Origin: Apteryx mantelli
Taxonomy: Eukaryota; Chordata; Aves; Apterygiformes; Apterygidae
DNA: 64,000 nucleotides
Reading direction: 5' to 3'
NCBI RefSeq assembly: GCF_036417845.1
Contig: NC_089979.1
Span: 120,313,415-120,377,414 of the forward strand
The notes beneath the pieces were generated by a model. It was not told where the DNA came from. It saw nothing but the letters and a program-made list of their open reading frames with translations, and did not search any database. Positions 56,101 through 64,000 of the stretch are shown one piece after another. The stretch's first letter is position 1. The number at the start of each line of letters is the position of its first letter. The translations under genes and the position numbers were made by a program.

Positions 56101-59100
56101 GCTGACTTGTAAGGGAATGCTAAGTGTGGGCAAATTCTATTGGAGATAGAGGCGGGAAGCATGTAACTTAAATGTGTGGGCCTCAGAGTAACTGGGCCAA
56201 GAGAGAGTGGGGAATGCACTTAAGAGAAATCCCATCTCTTCATGGGAATCTTGGGTGTCGTACACAATTTACAACCAATCTGTGCTTGCTTTGCCGAATT
56301 TCCATAGGGAGGGTTAAACTCCCACAGATCCATATCTCTTTGTCTTTTCCTTGAATTTGCTGTATGGTAGTATTACTGATCTCCTATGTGTCCAAGGACA
56401 AAATCCTACACTTAAGCATAAAGGCATGTGGTGTGTATGGTTGGTCGTTTTTTAAATATACGACCACTTTTGAGGAGAGTTCTTTCACCACCCTTACCTC
56501 TAGGCTGGTATTGAGATCTTAAAGATGCACAGAGCTTGTGGGATTATATGCATCTCTGATACTGCTATAAAGTCATCTAGTAGAAACAGATGTTAAAATT
56601 CTGTTAGGGTGTGGGTTTTTTATAAGTGATGTTTGCTGCTCTGTATATGTTAAAATGGGACTGACACTTTTGTTAATGCTGCCAAAGTCCTTTTCTTTAT
56701 TGTTTTTGGGGAGTGGGGTGGGGTGTGTGGTTAATTTTGATGGCATCTGCCTGCCAGGCTAAATGAGGTATTTGGGTCTTCAATGCATATATGCCACCTT
56801 TCCTCAGACAAATAGTCTTGAAAGCTTGGCAAATAATAACTTTTGGGTTATAAATACTTCAGGGCAGGAACTTCATTTGCTGTGAATTGCAGAGCATATG
56901 TATTTGCAAAACCTGAATCAGACACCATTCTTCTAAAGCAATTTTTACCAGAAATGAATTGGCTGTTAAAATCTTGTTCCCTGTCAGTAGCTGTTGGATT
57001 TTCTTATGGCACAGTAGTTTAGTTGTTCAAACAGAACTTGTGTCAAGTTTCTAGAGAGCCATCAAACGGAGCTATGCTGCATGCCAGAGAAGAATGTTGC
57101 ATTTTAACACCTGAGTCTCTCTGAAAGAGAACTGACAAGTCCAAGATGCAGTTACTCAGAGGAGGGGAGGGTGGAAGAATCCTGGTGAAAAAGCAGAGAT
57201 GAAATTGGATGTGTTTTTTTCCCCTCTGTGCTTCTCTGGTGGGGAGAAAAATACTAGCCAGAACTTAGAATTAATAACTTGGAACTGAATGGCTGCTTCC
57301 CCAGACTAGTGGCATCTTGTAAAGAAATGTAAAAGCTGTCACCATGCACACTAAGTGCGCAATCTCAGGAAAATTACAGAGCGCTGAGAAAACCCACTGA
57401 TATCTGCTGGAAGCCCTCTCTAAGGAAGAAAAAAAGAATTTCTCTGTCACTGCCTGCTCTTCCCTGGGGGCTTGCTTTGTTGTTTGTGTGGTGGGGTTTT
57501 TTTGTTTTGTTTTGTGGGTGTGTTGTGTGGGTTTTGCGGTTTTTTGGGGGTTTTTTTGAGACCTTCACTGCAATATGTCTATGGTTTTAAAAGATGCTTC
57601 TCTTTCCGAATAGATATATAGCATTTGACTTCCATAAAGAGTGCAGTCGAATGAGGTGGGATCGACTTCAAATTTTGATGGATCAATTGGCAGAGCAGCA
57701 AGATGAATTTAGGTAAGATGGTTGATGCTCAGTAGATCTCAAGTAGTTCTGTACTATTAAAATGAGACCACTTTCTTACAGCTTCTGTTGTCTTGAGTTA
57801 AAGCACACTAAAACGGACCCTTAATCTTTCACAAAGTAAATATTCGTATGCCTTAGTACTTGCATATCTATGATCTCTTGCTAATATCAGCCACAACCAG
57901 GTCTCTAACCTTGCAATGTCGAGCCCTCTTCATGTTATAATAAAATGGTTCTGAGAATCATAGCAACCCCATGTTGCGACTCAAGAACTGACTTTGAATC
58001 TTTCAGTAAAAACTTAGATGAAGAAAGAAGTGTGCATACAACTGAAGCTATAAAAACTGCATGTCTCTTTAGGTGATAGTTTTTCATCCAAGAGTAATTC
58101 CATATGTTGGTGGCAATATACTGTTCTGCAGTGTGGTGCCAAACAATTTCAGGTCTCTAATGCCCATTCGTTTGTGGTGCCAAACCTTAGCACTAGCAGT
58201 AATTGTTAGTCCTTGTTGACATAAGTAATCCACAAAGAACCAAATTCCTATGTTTGTTTATGTCATATAAAAGCAGACTAAATGTCCATATCAGCCTAAG
58301 TTTTTGCTTAGTCCTGTGAGTTGCTTTAAGCACTTCTTGGTCTTTGCTACTTGTGAATAGTGAATACGGTCTCCCCCACCACCAAAAGGAGCCCCAAAAC
58401 ATTCCAAAAGCAGAAGGATAAACTGATTTGTGAGCACTTCAAAGAAGGAGACATAAGTTTTTAGGTTTCCTATATGGCAAGGATCCTTTATTCTTGGAAT
58501 GAATACTGAGAACCATCTCACTTGTTTACTGCCATTGTAAACTTGCAACAGAACCAAGTTTTCTTGAAATGAAAATTAGAGGTTTGTCAAAACAAGATAC
58601 AAAAGCAAAGGTTCCTTTTCAAGATTAAGTTGGCTATACTTTGCCTTGTTTTGTTTAGGGTGGCCATTACTTAAATAAGAACAGGAAAGTCTGAAAAGAG
58701 CTCTGCAGCCCTGAGACAGTTGAACAGCCTTATTTGCTAAAGATTGAATCCAAGTATAAAAGATATGGCAGAAAGGATAGCTGGCTTGCTGGTTTTCTTA
58801 TTTTTTTTAAATTCAATTTAATTTGTTTTAGAGGAATTATAGGAGATTGGTCACATAAGCTAGGTTATTAACCAGAAATTGCCACTTGTCAGCTACATGT
58901 TGTCCTAATATCAGTTCTAGGCAAAACTTGGGAGAGAAGGGAAAATCAAGTTTCCACTGGTGTTATTGTCTCCTTTAATCATTTAACCACATAAAACATG
59001 GTTTAACAAAACTCATTTTCCAAGAATGAGACCAGGTCCTGTTAACACAAGTTTAATCAAAGTGCATATGCTGTTGTAAGGCTCTTGATCTAATATGGCA

Positions 59101-62100
59101 CAACTTCTTAGCAGGACTTTTTTTTTATTTTAAAATGCTATACAATGGCAGTGGATAATGTGCTAGACCAAATTCAGAGTTTGTAACTACATAATGGAGT
59201 AATTTATTCTAGAGTATGATCTGTAAATCTTTAGGCAACTGGAACTCTTAAGTTTAATGCTATGGTAGAAGGACTAGTACAGTTCTGTCCCATTTGCATA
59301 GTCAACTAATAACTTGATCTCGCTATTTGTTTTACTAGCTCAGGTATCAGAATATTTGCATGCAACTCAGTATTTAAAATTCAAGCTATTTTTAGTGTCA
59401 CTGGAGAAATGCCTGGTTTAGCTGATTAAAAAGGTTGAGGTGGTGATGAGCATATGCAGTTGCAAGGGCAGGGGGAATATCTGTTTCCCCCAGATGTTCA
59501 TATATCAGAGAGAAAAATGATTAAAAAGTGACAATAACAGATTGTCCTACAAGATTTGAATACCTTTCTGGAGGAAACATGACTAACAAGTTGTATGGCT
59601 ATATATAGGGGTGACTGGACTGAAGCTGGTGACCAGGTATATATCTGGTTACTTCTGCTGCTACACTCTGATCTTGATAACCGTGCTGAAAACCATAAAT
59701 ATAAGTCACTGATGTTGCAGGAGAGGCTGCCTTTCTTCCTAGTGACACGTAGTTCAATTTGGCTGGCTGGCTATCTAAATAGTGAGTAGCTTTGAGATAA
59801 CTAAACATTTGCATCCTGATGCTGCTTTTCAGTACCTTTGAGGAAAAGAGTGATAGAGAAAGAATTCGGGGAGGCATCATAGTTCAAAGACATGGCAAAT
59901 AACTCATCATACACTCAAGAGAACTGCATCTTCTGGCTGCTAGAGCATATACTTGTGAAAATGTGCACTTTATATGTACTGTTATCTGTAAATACTTAGA
60001 TGGATTGTATGTGTTAGTTATTTTCTAGTTGATTCCGATGGTAAAATTGTGACTCAGCAGGAAGGAATATTCCGTAGTAATTGCATGGACTGCCTTGATC
60101 GGACTAATGTGATTCAGAGCTTGTTAGCACGCCGATCTCTTCAAGCCCAGCTTCAGGTCAGTATTTGACTCTGCTGTTTGGTTAGCAACTTGTAAGAGGA
60201 GGGAGGCTTTCTGTTTGGAATTGAAATGTAATTTAGCGCCTCAGTAAGAGCTTGCATACTTGAGTTGCTGTAGTACATAGTCTTATTTGAAATCCATTGG
60301 CCAGATTGTAGTTCAATGAATATAACTCTTCTTGAAAGCAAATCTTAATTTTTCTAATGAATTTCTAGTGAGCTGCAGTATGCTTTCTGTTTTAGAGACT
60401 AGGTGTTCTGCATGTTGGACAGAGAATTGAAGAGCAAGCAGACTTTGAGAAAATCTACAAAAATGGTAGGCTGTTTATAGAGTTTAAACAGTCTTTTTTT
60501 TTTTTCCCCCCCTTTTCTTTTGAAATAGAGTACATTACTTCCTTAATCTTTTCTTAATTCTTCCTGTTCACAGCATGGGCTGATAATGCTAATGCTTGTG
60601 CCAAACAATATGCTGGAACTGGTGCCTTAAAGACAGATTACACAAGGCAAGTCAGACTTTTCCTGTAGAGGCTTTCTGGGTTTTTGTACATGTTTGGGGA
60701 TTTCTTTCAAGTCTTCGTATCTGAACAGATCTATTTTGGACTCAGACTGTTAATTAGTTTTGCAGCAGTTCAGCTGGTAAAATGTGAGACTAAAATCTAC
60801 AGAAGAGCATTATTATTCACCGTAATTAAAAAAAAAAAAAAAAAAGACAATCTGGAAATAAAATCAGGAAAGTAGGGCCTATTCAAAATACATTTGTGTT
60901 GTGGGAGGGAGAGAAGTGTAACTTTAACTTCAGATAACGTTTGTTCTAAGTCTGTATGGTAATAGTGCCAAGGCAGCACTGGATAATTGTATTTTCATGC
61001 AGGTATGCATTAAACTTAGTATACTTTTGAATAATGAAAGACTAAATCTGAAATTCTGCTTGAATTTATAATTATATTATAAATATATTTTTCAAAACTT
61101 CTTTTTACAGAACTGGGAAAAGAACTCAGTGGGGCTTAATTATGGATGGTTGGAACTCATTAATACGTTACTACAAAAATAACTTTTCTGATGGATTTAG
61201 ACAAGTAAGTTGGGCTTTTAACTATAGGGAAATATATTTAATAAACACTGCTATGCATTGTAATTCTTGCTCTCTTTTTTTCCAGGATGCTATTGATCTC
61301 TTTCTTGGTAATTATTCCGTGGATGAAGTAGAACCTGCGAGTCCTCTACATGTCAAGAAAGATTGGAAGTTCTTAGCTGTAAGTATGGAGATTTGATTCA
61401 TGCTTGGAGAAACAGATGTAACCTTTTAGTCACTTGCTTCAGTAAGACTAAGTAGAAATTGTCTGTTTAATAATGGAGTGTCCCTATAATCTGGTTATGT
61501 TTCTATGATGCCTGCTTATAGGACTAAACCCAGACTGTTCCCTTGACAGAAAATGGAGTGTCCTTGAGGTATTGAAAAACAGCTTGCTTTTTTTTTTTAA
61601 TCTGCTTCATCAAGTGGAAAGGGAGAAATTCTGCAGAAGGAAACAGTCATTGATGGTGACTAGTAGAAGAAGCTTGTGAAGATCTCATCTCATACTTCAT
61701 ACAGAAGCGTAGAATGTAACATAAAGAAATCTTAATTTTTTTTGCCATCCTCCCCCGTGTATATCATGCAGTGAAATGGGGTGGGGATATTAGAGGTTTA
61801 ATTGGTGGTTCATGTATACGTGTTTAAAAAAAAAAAAGTTCGCCCCTCTTCTAATATAGTAGAAGATAAATTTTGAATTCTCAACTTATTATTGAACACA
61901 CCTTTACGAATTTAGAGCCATCCAAAATTTTACACTTGTACTTCATCAATAATTGAAACAACCTTATTGCAAGACAAGTAAATAGCTTTGCAGTACCACC
62001 AATCTTAAAGGATATTAAGTAATGTATGTTCTATTATATCATGTAATTATTCTTTTTTTCTTTCCTTAGTTGCCTATTATTATGGTGGTTGCTTTCTCTA

Positions 62101-63052
62101 TGTGCATTATTTGCTTGCTAATGGCTGGTAAGTCACTATTTAGTGTAACTTCACAAAATTATCTTGCTTGTGTGTTGGGTTTCTTTTTTTTTTCTTTTTT
62201 CCTTTGTTAGTTTCTAACAGCCATTTAATAAACAAACAATTTAGTATATATTTGCTTGTTTCTCAGTCATACTAAAATGTATCTGAGCATGGCTCTGGAG
62301 ACTGAGGGTCAGCACTACATCATTAATGTGGAAAAACTGAGGTACTATAGAAAATAAAGCCAAAACTTTAGAAGTCATTTAGGTGTGATTTAATTGCCCA
62401 AACACCGAGTCAGTTGCACCTAAGTTGGACATCTAGTTTTATTATAGGCTGGATGAATCCCTTTACAAATGCCTACCTAATTCTGGGCAGAAAGGCAATC
62501 CAGATAAGTCAGATGCAGGCATAGACTTGCTCTGACAGATGTCCCCCTTAATCTAAATCTGTGTTGCAAATCGTGCAGTTCTTGCATTTTGCCTTTGCCT
62601 TGAATTTTGTAACATGAGTGCCAGCGGAGTACTTGACTCCATGACCTCTGTAGCTGTGTGTTTCAAGTGCTCTTGGAGTTCTGTGTGGCAAACAGCAGAA
62701 TGCTAGCTTAAGAACAAATAGCCGTGGCTTGTCAGCTTCTGTGGAAGGAGTTATAAAAATGGTTTAACAAAAGCCCCTAGTACCTGCGGAAATGCTTTCA
62801 ACTTCATTTGATGGCAGATCTCTGTGGGAGGGCTTGGACTATTTTGCTGTTGTACTAGAATACTCTCATTGGTAATGAGAGGTAACAAACTGAACTGTTT
62901 ATCAACTCTTCTCAGGTGATACATGGACTGAGACACTGGCCTATGTGCTGTTCTGGGGAAGTGCAAGCTTTGGAACTTTTGCTATCATCCTTTACAACGG
63001 CAAGGATTTTGTAGATGCACCCAAACTGGTCCAGAAAGAGAAGATGGACTGA
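32056..63052 (+). CDS. SACM1L: SACM1L, SAC1 phosphatidylinositol-3/4-phosphatase, 20 coding exons
   Basis: SAC1 is the ER/Golgi membrane phosphatase that hydrolyses PI4P (also PI3P), keeping ER PI4P low and driving lipid exchange at contact sites. The coding exons are 32056-32111, 39880-39977, 41669-41743, 44426-44553, 45803-45952, 48635-48694, 50372-50405, 53682-53783, 54637-54722, 54937-55023, 55488-55556, 55641-55720, 57614-57712, 60018-60156, 60396-60465, 60574-60646, 61111-61204, 61286-61378, 62070-62127 and 62916-63052. They total 1788 nt, giving 595 residues against 587 in human, the difference being an N-terminal alanine run. The catalytic CX5R(T) is NCMDCLDRT, with Cys at about 397 and Arg at about 403. 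Membrane helices are at about 532-551 and 557-577. The C terminus KEKMD fits a KxKxx retrieval signal. Every junction keeps frame. The 5' leader begins in a CpG island. Confidence 0.96.
33711..33722 (+). other. SACM1L: Candidate 12-nt micro-exon in SACM1L intron 1
   Basis: The bases aaaggagaaaag are bracketed by a strong acceptor (ctttttgcctgcag) and a consensus donor (gtgagt). Inserted between exons 1 and 2 it keeps frame and adds Lys-Glu-Lys-Arg between Leu and His near the N terminus. No homologous insertion is known to me, so this is a splice-site prediction only. Confidence 0.3.
34966..34994. repeat. TA/CA dinucleotide microsatellite
   Basis: A short alternating tract, atacatatatatacacacac and onward, lies inside SACM1L intron 1. 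Confidence 0.8.
38540..38752 (+). mobile_element. Old 5'-truncated CR1 3' fragment
   Basis: The stretch starts gttgcccagagaggttgt, which is the CR1 ORF2 C-terminal coding segment (compare 19178-19197). It passes through a diverged CR1 3' UTR (tctttcagaggtcccttct) and ends near cagtgattct, a decayed octamer tail. Many substitutions and indels mark it as much older than the long copy at 14990-19344. Confidence 0.88.
39880..39977 (+). CDS. SACM1L: SACM1L exon 2
   Basis: The 98-nt exon encodes (L)[19 protein letters not shown] and continues to RVSTEVTLT. It is the start of the Sac N-terminal domain. The donor gtactc is weaker than consensus. Confidence 0.95.
39978..41668 (+). other. SACM1L: SACM1L intron 2
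   Basis: This 1.69 kb GT-AG intron has a strong pyrimidine tract before the acceptor (ttttctcctgcttttcag). I see nothing else in it. Confidence 0.9.
41669..41743 (+). CDS. SACM1L: SACM1L exon 3
   Basis: The 75-nt exon encodes (V)[19 protein letters not shown] followed by IRLVAG. It is part of the Sac N-terminal domain. The donor is gtaagg. Confidence 0.96.
41744..44425 (+). other. SACM1L: SACM1L intron 3
   Basis: This is a 2.68 kb AT-rich GT-AG intron. C-rich patches occur near 42840-42870 and 43747-43760. No gene or recognised repeat. Confidence 0.88.
44426..44553 (+). CDS. SACM1L: SACM1L exon 4
   Basis: The 128-nt exon encodes (G)[19 protein letters not shown], then [16 protein letters not shown], then LHLTDIQ. 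The donor is gtaaga. Confidence 0.96.
44554..45802 (+). other. SACM1L: SACM1L intron 4
   Basis: This 1.25 kb GT-AG intron has a C10 run (45778-45787) inside the pyrimidine tract of its acceptor. Nothing else is recognisable. Confidence 0.88.
45803..45952 (+). CDS. SACM1L: SACM1L exon 5
   Basis: The exon has 150 nt, phase 0 at both ends. It encodes [20 protein letters not shown], then [15 protein letters not shown], and ends MSLLER. These are core Sac-domain residues. The donor is gtaagg. Confidence 0.96.
46369..46440 (+). other. SACM1L: Candidate alternative terminal exon with a basic tail
   Basis: After an AG at 46367-46368 the sequence reads, in the phase left by exon 5, [23 protein letters not shown] and then TAG (46438-46440). 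Upstream in the same frame there is an immediate stop, so it could only be reached by splicing. An AATAAA at 47014-47019 could end such a transcript. The product would be an N-terminal Sac fragment with a lysine/arginine-rich tail. The polypyrimidine tract is mediocre, so this is speculative. Confidence 0.25.
46803..46823. repeat. 21-base homopolymer C run
   Basis: Twenty-one consecutive Cs on the + strand give G21 on the minus strand. Such tracts are slippage-prone and can fold as G-quadruplex or i-motif; the exact length in the assembly may be unreliable. Confidence 0.9.
47826..47855. repeat. T9-G14-C-G6 homopolymer tract
   Basis: A T run is followed directly by a G run broken by one C. 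It has G-quadruplex potential on the transcribed (+) sense strand within intron 5. Confidence 0.85.
48635..48694 (+). CDS. SACM1L: SACM1L exon 6
   Basis: The 60-nt exon encodes [20 protein letters not shown] and is phase 0 at both ends. The FVWNGHLL block is highly conserved in SAC1. The donor is gtaatc. Confidence 0.96.
48695..50371 (+). other. SACM1L: SACM1L intron 6
   Basis: This is a 1.68 kb AT-rich GT-AG intron (acceptor ctttgtttcag). Nothing recognisable inside. Confidence 0.88.
50372..50405 (+). CDS. SACM1L: SACM1L exon 7 (34 nt)
   Basis: The exon encodes [11 protein letters not shown] plus the first T of a Phe codon. Although short, it is required to keep frame. Its donor is the U12-type GTATCCTTT. 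Confidence 0.95.
50406..53681 (+). other. SACM1L: SACM1L intron 7, U12-type (minor spliceosome)
   Basis: The 5' splice site GTATCCTTTT (50406-50415) is a perfect match to the minor-spliceosome consensus. Near the 3' end, TTCCTTAGC (53659-53667) resembles the U12 branch-site element TTCCTTRAC. Its first A is 16 nt from the terminal G, and no polypyrimidine tract lies between it and the acceptor (cattattcatcag-like). Using this acceptor restores HGFITMHSC exactly. The 3.3 kb intron shows no other gene. Confidence 0.85.
53682..53783 (+). CDS. SACM1L: SACM1L exon 8
   Basis: The 102-nt exon encodes (F)[19 protein letters not shown], then [14 protein letters not shown]. This is the strongly conserved part just before the catalytic half. 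The donor is gtaagc. Confidence 0.96.
53784..54636 (+). other. SACM1L: SACM1L intron 8
   Basis: This is an 853-bp GT-AG intron with a T-rich tract before the acceptor (acttag). Nothing else seen. Confidence 0.88.
54637..54722 (+). CDS. SACM1L: SACM1L exon 9
   Basis: The 86-nt exon encodes (G)[19 protein letters not shown] and then KGSKASFVQ. The donor is gtaaga. Confidence 0.96.
54937..55023 (+). CDS. SACM1L: SACM1L exon 10
   Basis: The exon has 87 nt, phase 0 at both ends. It encodes [20 protein letters not shown] and then PQISKSVNH. The RGSIP(F)FWSQ block is a Sac-family signature. The donor is gtatgt. Confidence 0.96.
55024..55487 (+). other. SACM1L: SACM1L intron 10
   Basis: This is a 464-bp GT-AG intron ending in a long T/C tract and tttctag. 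Nothing else seen. Confidence 0.88.
55488..55556 (+). CDS. SACM1L: SACM1L exon 11
   Basis: The 69-nt exon encodes [20 protein letters not shown] and then VNL. It is phase 0 at both ends. The donor is gtatgc. Confidence 0.96.
55641..55720 (+). CDS. SACM1L: SACM1L exon 12
   Basis: The 80-nt exon encodes [20 protein letters not shown] and then MANGMV, ending within an Arg codon. The donor is gtgtgt. Confidence 0.95.
55721..57613 (+). other. SACM1L: SACM1L intron 12
   Basis: This 1.89 kb GT-AG intron contains a G/T-rich low-complexity patch (57475-57560), entered separately. The acceptor is ccgaatag, with few pyrimidines directly before it. No gene seen. Confidence 0.88.
57475..57560. repeat. 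G/T-rich low-complexity tract with quadruplex potential
   Basis: A run of only G and T (with one C) contains GGGG, GGG, GGG and GGGGG blocks about 10-17 bases apart. It lies 54 bp upstream of exon 13, in the position of the intron 12 polypyrimidine/branch region. Confidence 0.7.
57614..57712 (+). CDS. SACM1L: SACM1L exon 13
   Basis: The 99-nt exon encodes (R)[19 protein letters not shown], then [13 protein letters not shown]. The YIAFDFH block is a Sac-family signature. The donor is gtaaga. Confidence 0.96.
57713..60017 (+). other. SACM1L: SACM1L intron 13
   Basis: This 2.3 kb GT-AG intron ends in the purine-mixed sequence gtatgtgttag, a weak acceptor. A better-looking cttag-like site (ttattttctag) lies 11 nt into the following exon. 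Nothing else is recognisable. Confidence 0.85.
60018..60156 (+). CDS. SACM1L: SACM1L exon 14, catalytic CX5R(T) motif
   Basis: The 139-nt exon encodes (S)[18 protein letters not shown], then [15 protein letters not shown], then [22 protein letters not shown] is the phosphatase P-loop: nucleophile Cys about 397, Arg about 403. The acceptor at 60017 is chosen because it restores the S-YFLV sequence conserved in SAC1. Confidence 0.95.
60396..60465 (+). CDS. SACM1L: SACM1L exon 15
   Basis: The 70-nt exon encodes [20 protein letters not shown] and then YKN. The donor is gtaggc. Confidence 0.95.
60574..60646 (+). CDS. SACM1L: SACM1L exon 16, with GC donor
   Basis: The 73-nt exon encodes (A)[19 protein letters not shown], then TDYT, ending in AG of an Arg codon. 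The donor is GC, not GT (ACAAG/GCAAGT), with otherwise perfect consensus. No GT nearby would keep the frame. Confidence 0.94.
60647..61110 (+). other. SACM1L: SACM1L intron 16, GC-AG
   Basis: This is a 464-bp intron with a GC donor (60647-60648) and acceptor ctttttacag. It contains an A17-19 run at about 60828-60845. Nothing else seen. Confidence 0.9.
61111..61204 (+). CDS. SACM1L: SACM1L exon 17
   Basis: The 94-nt exon encodes (R)[19 protein letters not shown], then [12 protein letters not shown]. The donor is gtaagt. Only 81 bp separate it from exon 18, so read-through gives a long open frame that should not be taken as a separate gene. Confidence 0.96.
61286..61378 (+). CDS. SACM1L: SACM1L exon 18
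   Basis: The exon has 93 nt, phase 0 at both ends. It encodes [20 protein letters not shown], then [11 protein letters not shown]. The donor is gtaagt. Confidence 0.96.
61379..62069 (+). other. SACM1L: SACM1L intron 18
   Basis: This is a 691-bp AT-rich GT-AG intron (acceptor tttccttag). Nothing recognisable. Confidence 0.88.
62070..62127 (+). CDS. SACM1L: SACM1L exon 19, first membrane helix
   Basis: The 58-nt exon encodes [19 protein letters not shown](G), almost entirely hydrophobic. It is the first of the two C-terminal membrane segments that anchor SAC1. The donor is gtaagt. Confidence 0.96.
62128..62915 (+). other. SACM1L: SACM1L intron 19
   Basis: This is a 788-bp GT-AG intron (acceptor cttctcag). 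Nothing recognisable. Confidence 0.88.
62916..63052 (+). CDS. SACM1L: SACM1L exon 20, second membrane helix and KxKxx tail
   Basis: The 137-nt exon encodes (G)[19 protein letters not shown], then [16 protein letters not shown], and ends KEKMD with TGA at 63050-63052. The hydrophobic stretch is the second membrane helix. KEKMD fits the KxKxx COPI retrieval pattern seen in SAC1. Confidence 0.96.
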
Positions 63053-64000
63053 ATTTGTGTGTGTGGAAAGCGGCTTGGTACAGAGGATTCCTTGAGCCAC
63101 AGCTGGAGTCTCTACTGACCTGCTTTCCACACCGAATAGTGGTCTTTTTAATGCTCATCCTTGGCAGCACAGGGAGAAAGTAAATGTTGTCTTTGGTGGT
63201 GGTAGCTTTCAGCTGAGATCTGATTCTACAGTCTTAGTTGCAATGGTCTTTGGAATATTGCATTAGCGGAGGAGGCTCCACCCGCACCAAGATAATTCAA
63301 AGATAAAAGTCAGCTTTGTGATATCTGGAATGTTATAAGCTACAAATGGGCTGGATAAGTTCACAGTCCACCTGGGTAGATTCAGCTAAATTTTTGATCT
63401 CTAGTTTGACAGGAGAGAGCTCTGATTCTGTTCATGTGTCAACATACCCAGATGTTGAAGTATTAATAAAAGAGGGGTCTGATCATGTTCTTTGAGCAAA
63501 TATGGCTTCATGCCAATAACTTGTTCTTAGATTTACAGCTGGATTATATTTGTTGTAATTAAAGTCCATGTTAAGGAGTCCTTTGTGCATTTTTATGTAT
63601 TTTTCACTAAATATAAAGGATTGTTGAATCCTAATGCTTCTCTTCTAAAATGAGCTTTGCGTCCTGTGTTATCTAGGACTGATGCAATATTCTACTAATC
63701 ATTGTTTGGGTGAAAGGACAATGTTTTTGGATGCTTCTGAAGTTGCAAATGTCTTGCACTGTTTCAATACTGCAGTCTTTAGATGACGATTCATTAGTTA
63801 GAGAGTTAAGATATAGAATCTTCTTTCTAAAGATGTAAATGAAATCAAAGAATGTAAACTCCTTTGCAGTGTTTATTGAACCCTCCTTATGCTAAAGGTC
63901 CAAAGTACACCACTATTTTAAGAATGGTCACAAGATAAAAGATGAACTTCATATTGTTTTGCTAGTCAGCTGCTTCTGTATTTTTTTTTGGTTATGTTAG
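63053..64000 (+). other. SACM1L: SACM1L 3' UTR (may run past the window)
   Basis: Non-coding sequence follows the stop. Candidate poly(A) signals are AATAAA at 63465-63470 and ATTAAA at 63558-63563. The second is followed by a T/GT-rich stretch (cctttgtgcatttttatgt). A longer UTR reaching beyond the window end cannot be excluded. Confidence 0.7.
63558..63600 (+). terminator. SACM1L: Candidate SACM1L poly(A) signal
   Basis: ATTAAA (63558-63563) is followed within 20-40 nt by a GU/U-rich run. A canonical AATAAA at 63465 lies upstream but has a weaker downstream element. Confidence 0.4.

Noticed and set aside
61205-61285. 81-bp gap between SACM1L exons 17 and 18
   Set aside because: It has proper gtaagt and tttccag ends. 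Removing it joins FRQ to DAIDLF, so it is an intron rather than coding.

Overview
This is vertebrate nuclear DNA, almost certainly from a bird. It holds two spliced genes whose translated exons I recognise, both on the + strand: the 3' part of LIMD1 and the whole coding region of SACM1L. A long CR1 LINE, the dominant retrotransposon of birds and other sauropsids, sits in a LIMD1 intron. There are no bacterial-type genes, and nearly all long open frames outside the exons are chance frames. The window carries no species name, so 'bird' is an inference from CR1 content, gene order and the protein sequences.

Positions 1-25,400 belong to LIMD1. Six coding exons (12296-12363, 13732-13794, 19669-19799, 21386-21437, 22112-22180, 23168-23305) encode the second half of LIM domain 1, all of LIM2 and LIM3, and the stop codon at 23303-23305. 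The exon for the first zinc-binding half of LIM1 was not found and probably lies before base 1. The intron at 13795-19668 holds a roughly 4.3 kb CR1 in the sense orientation. Both of its open reading frames are present, damaged by two frameshifts and two premature TGA codons. A good candidate poly(A) site for LIMD1 is at 25390.

Positions 25,400-31,400 are intergenic, with no gene that I can support. A tRNA-Arg(ACG) gene (31417-31489, minus strand) lies at the edge of a CpG island (about 31540-32540). The island has three CCAAT boxes, several GC boxes, a partial TCTCGCGA motif and a YY1-like motif over the SACM1L start codon.

Positions 32056-63052 are SACM1L (SAC1 phosphoinositide 4-phosphatase). 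Twenty coding exons sum to 1788 nt, or 595 residues plus the stop. The CX5R(T) active site, two C-terminal membrane helices and the ER/Golgi-type KxKxx ending are all intact. Splicing features of note are a textbook U12-type intron 7, a GC-AG intron 16, a candidate 12-nt micro-exon in intron 1, a candidate alternative terminal exon in intron 5, and a weak intron 13 acceptor with a competing site 11 nt downstream. The N terminus carries a 12-alanine run. Nothing in the window is a wholly new system; the interest lies in splicing, the long CR1 and the tRNA/promoter arrangement.
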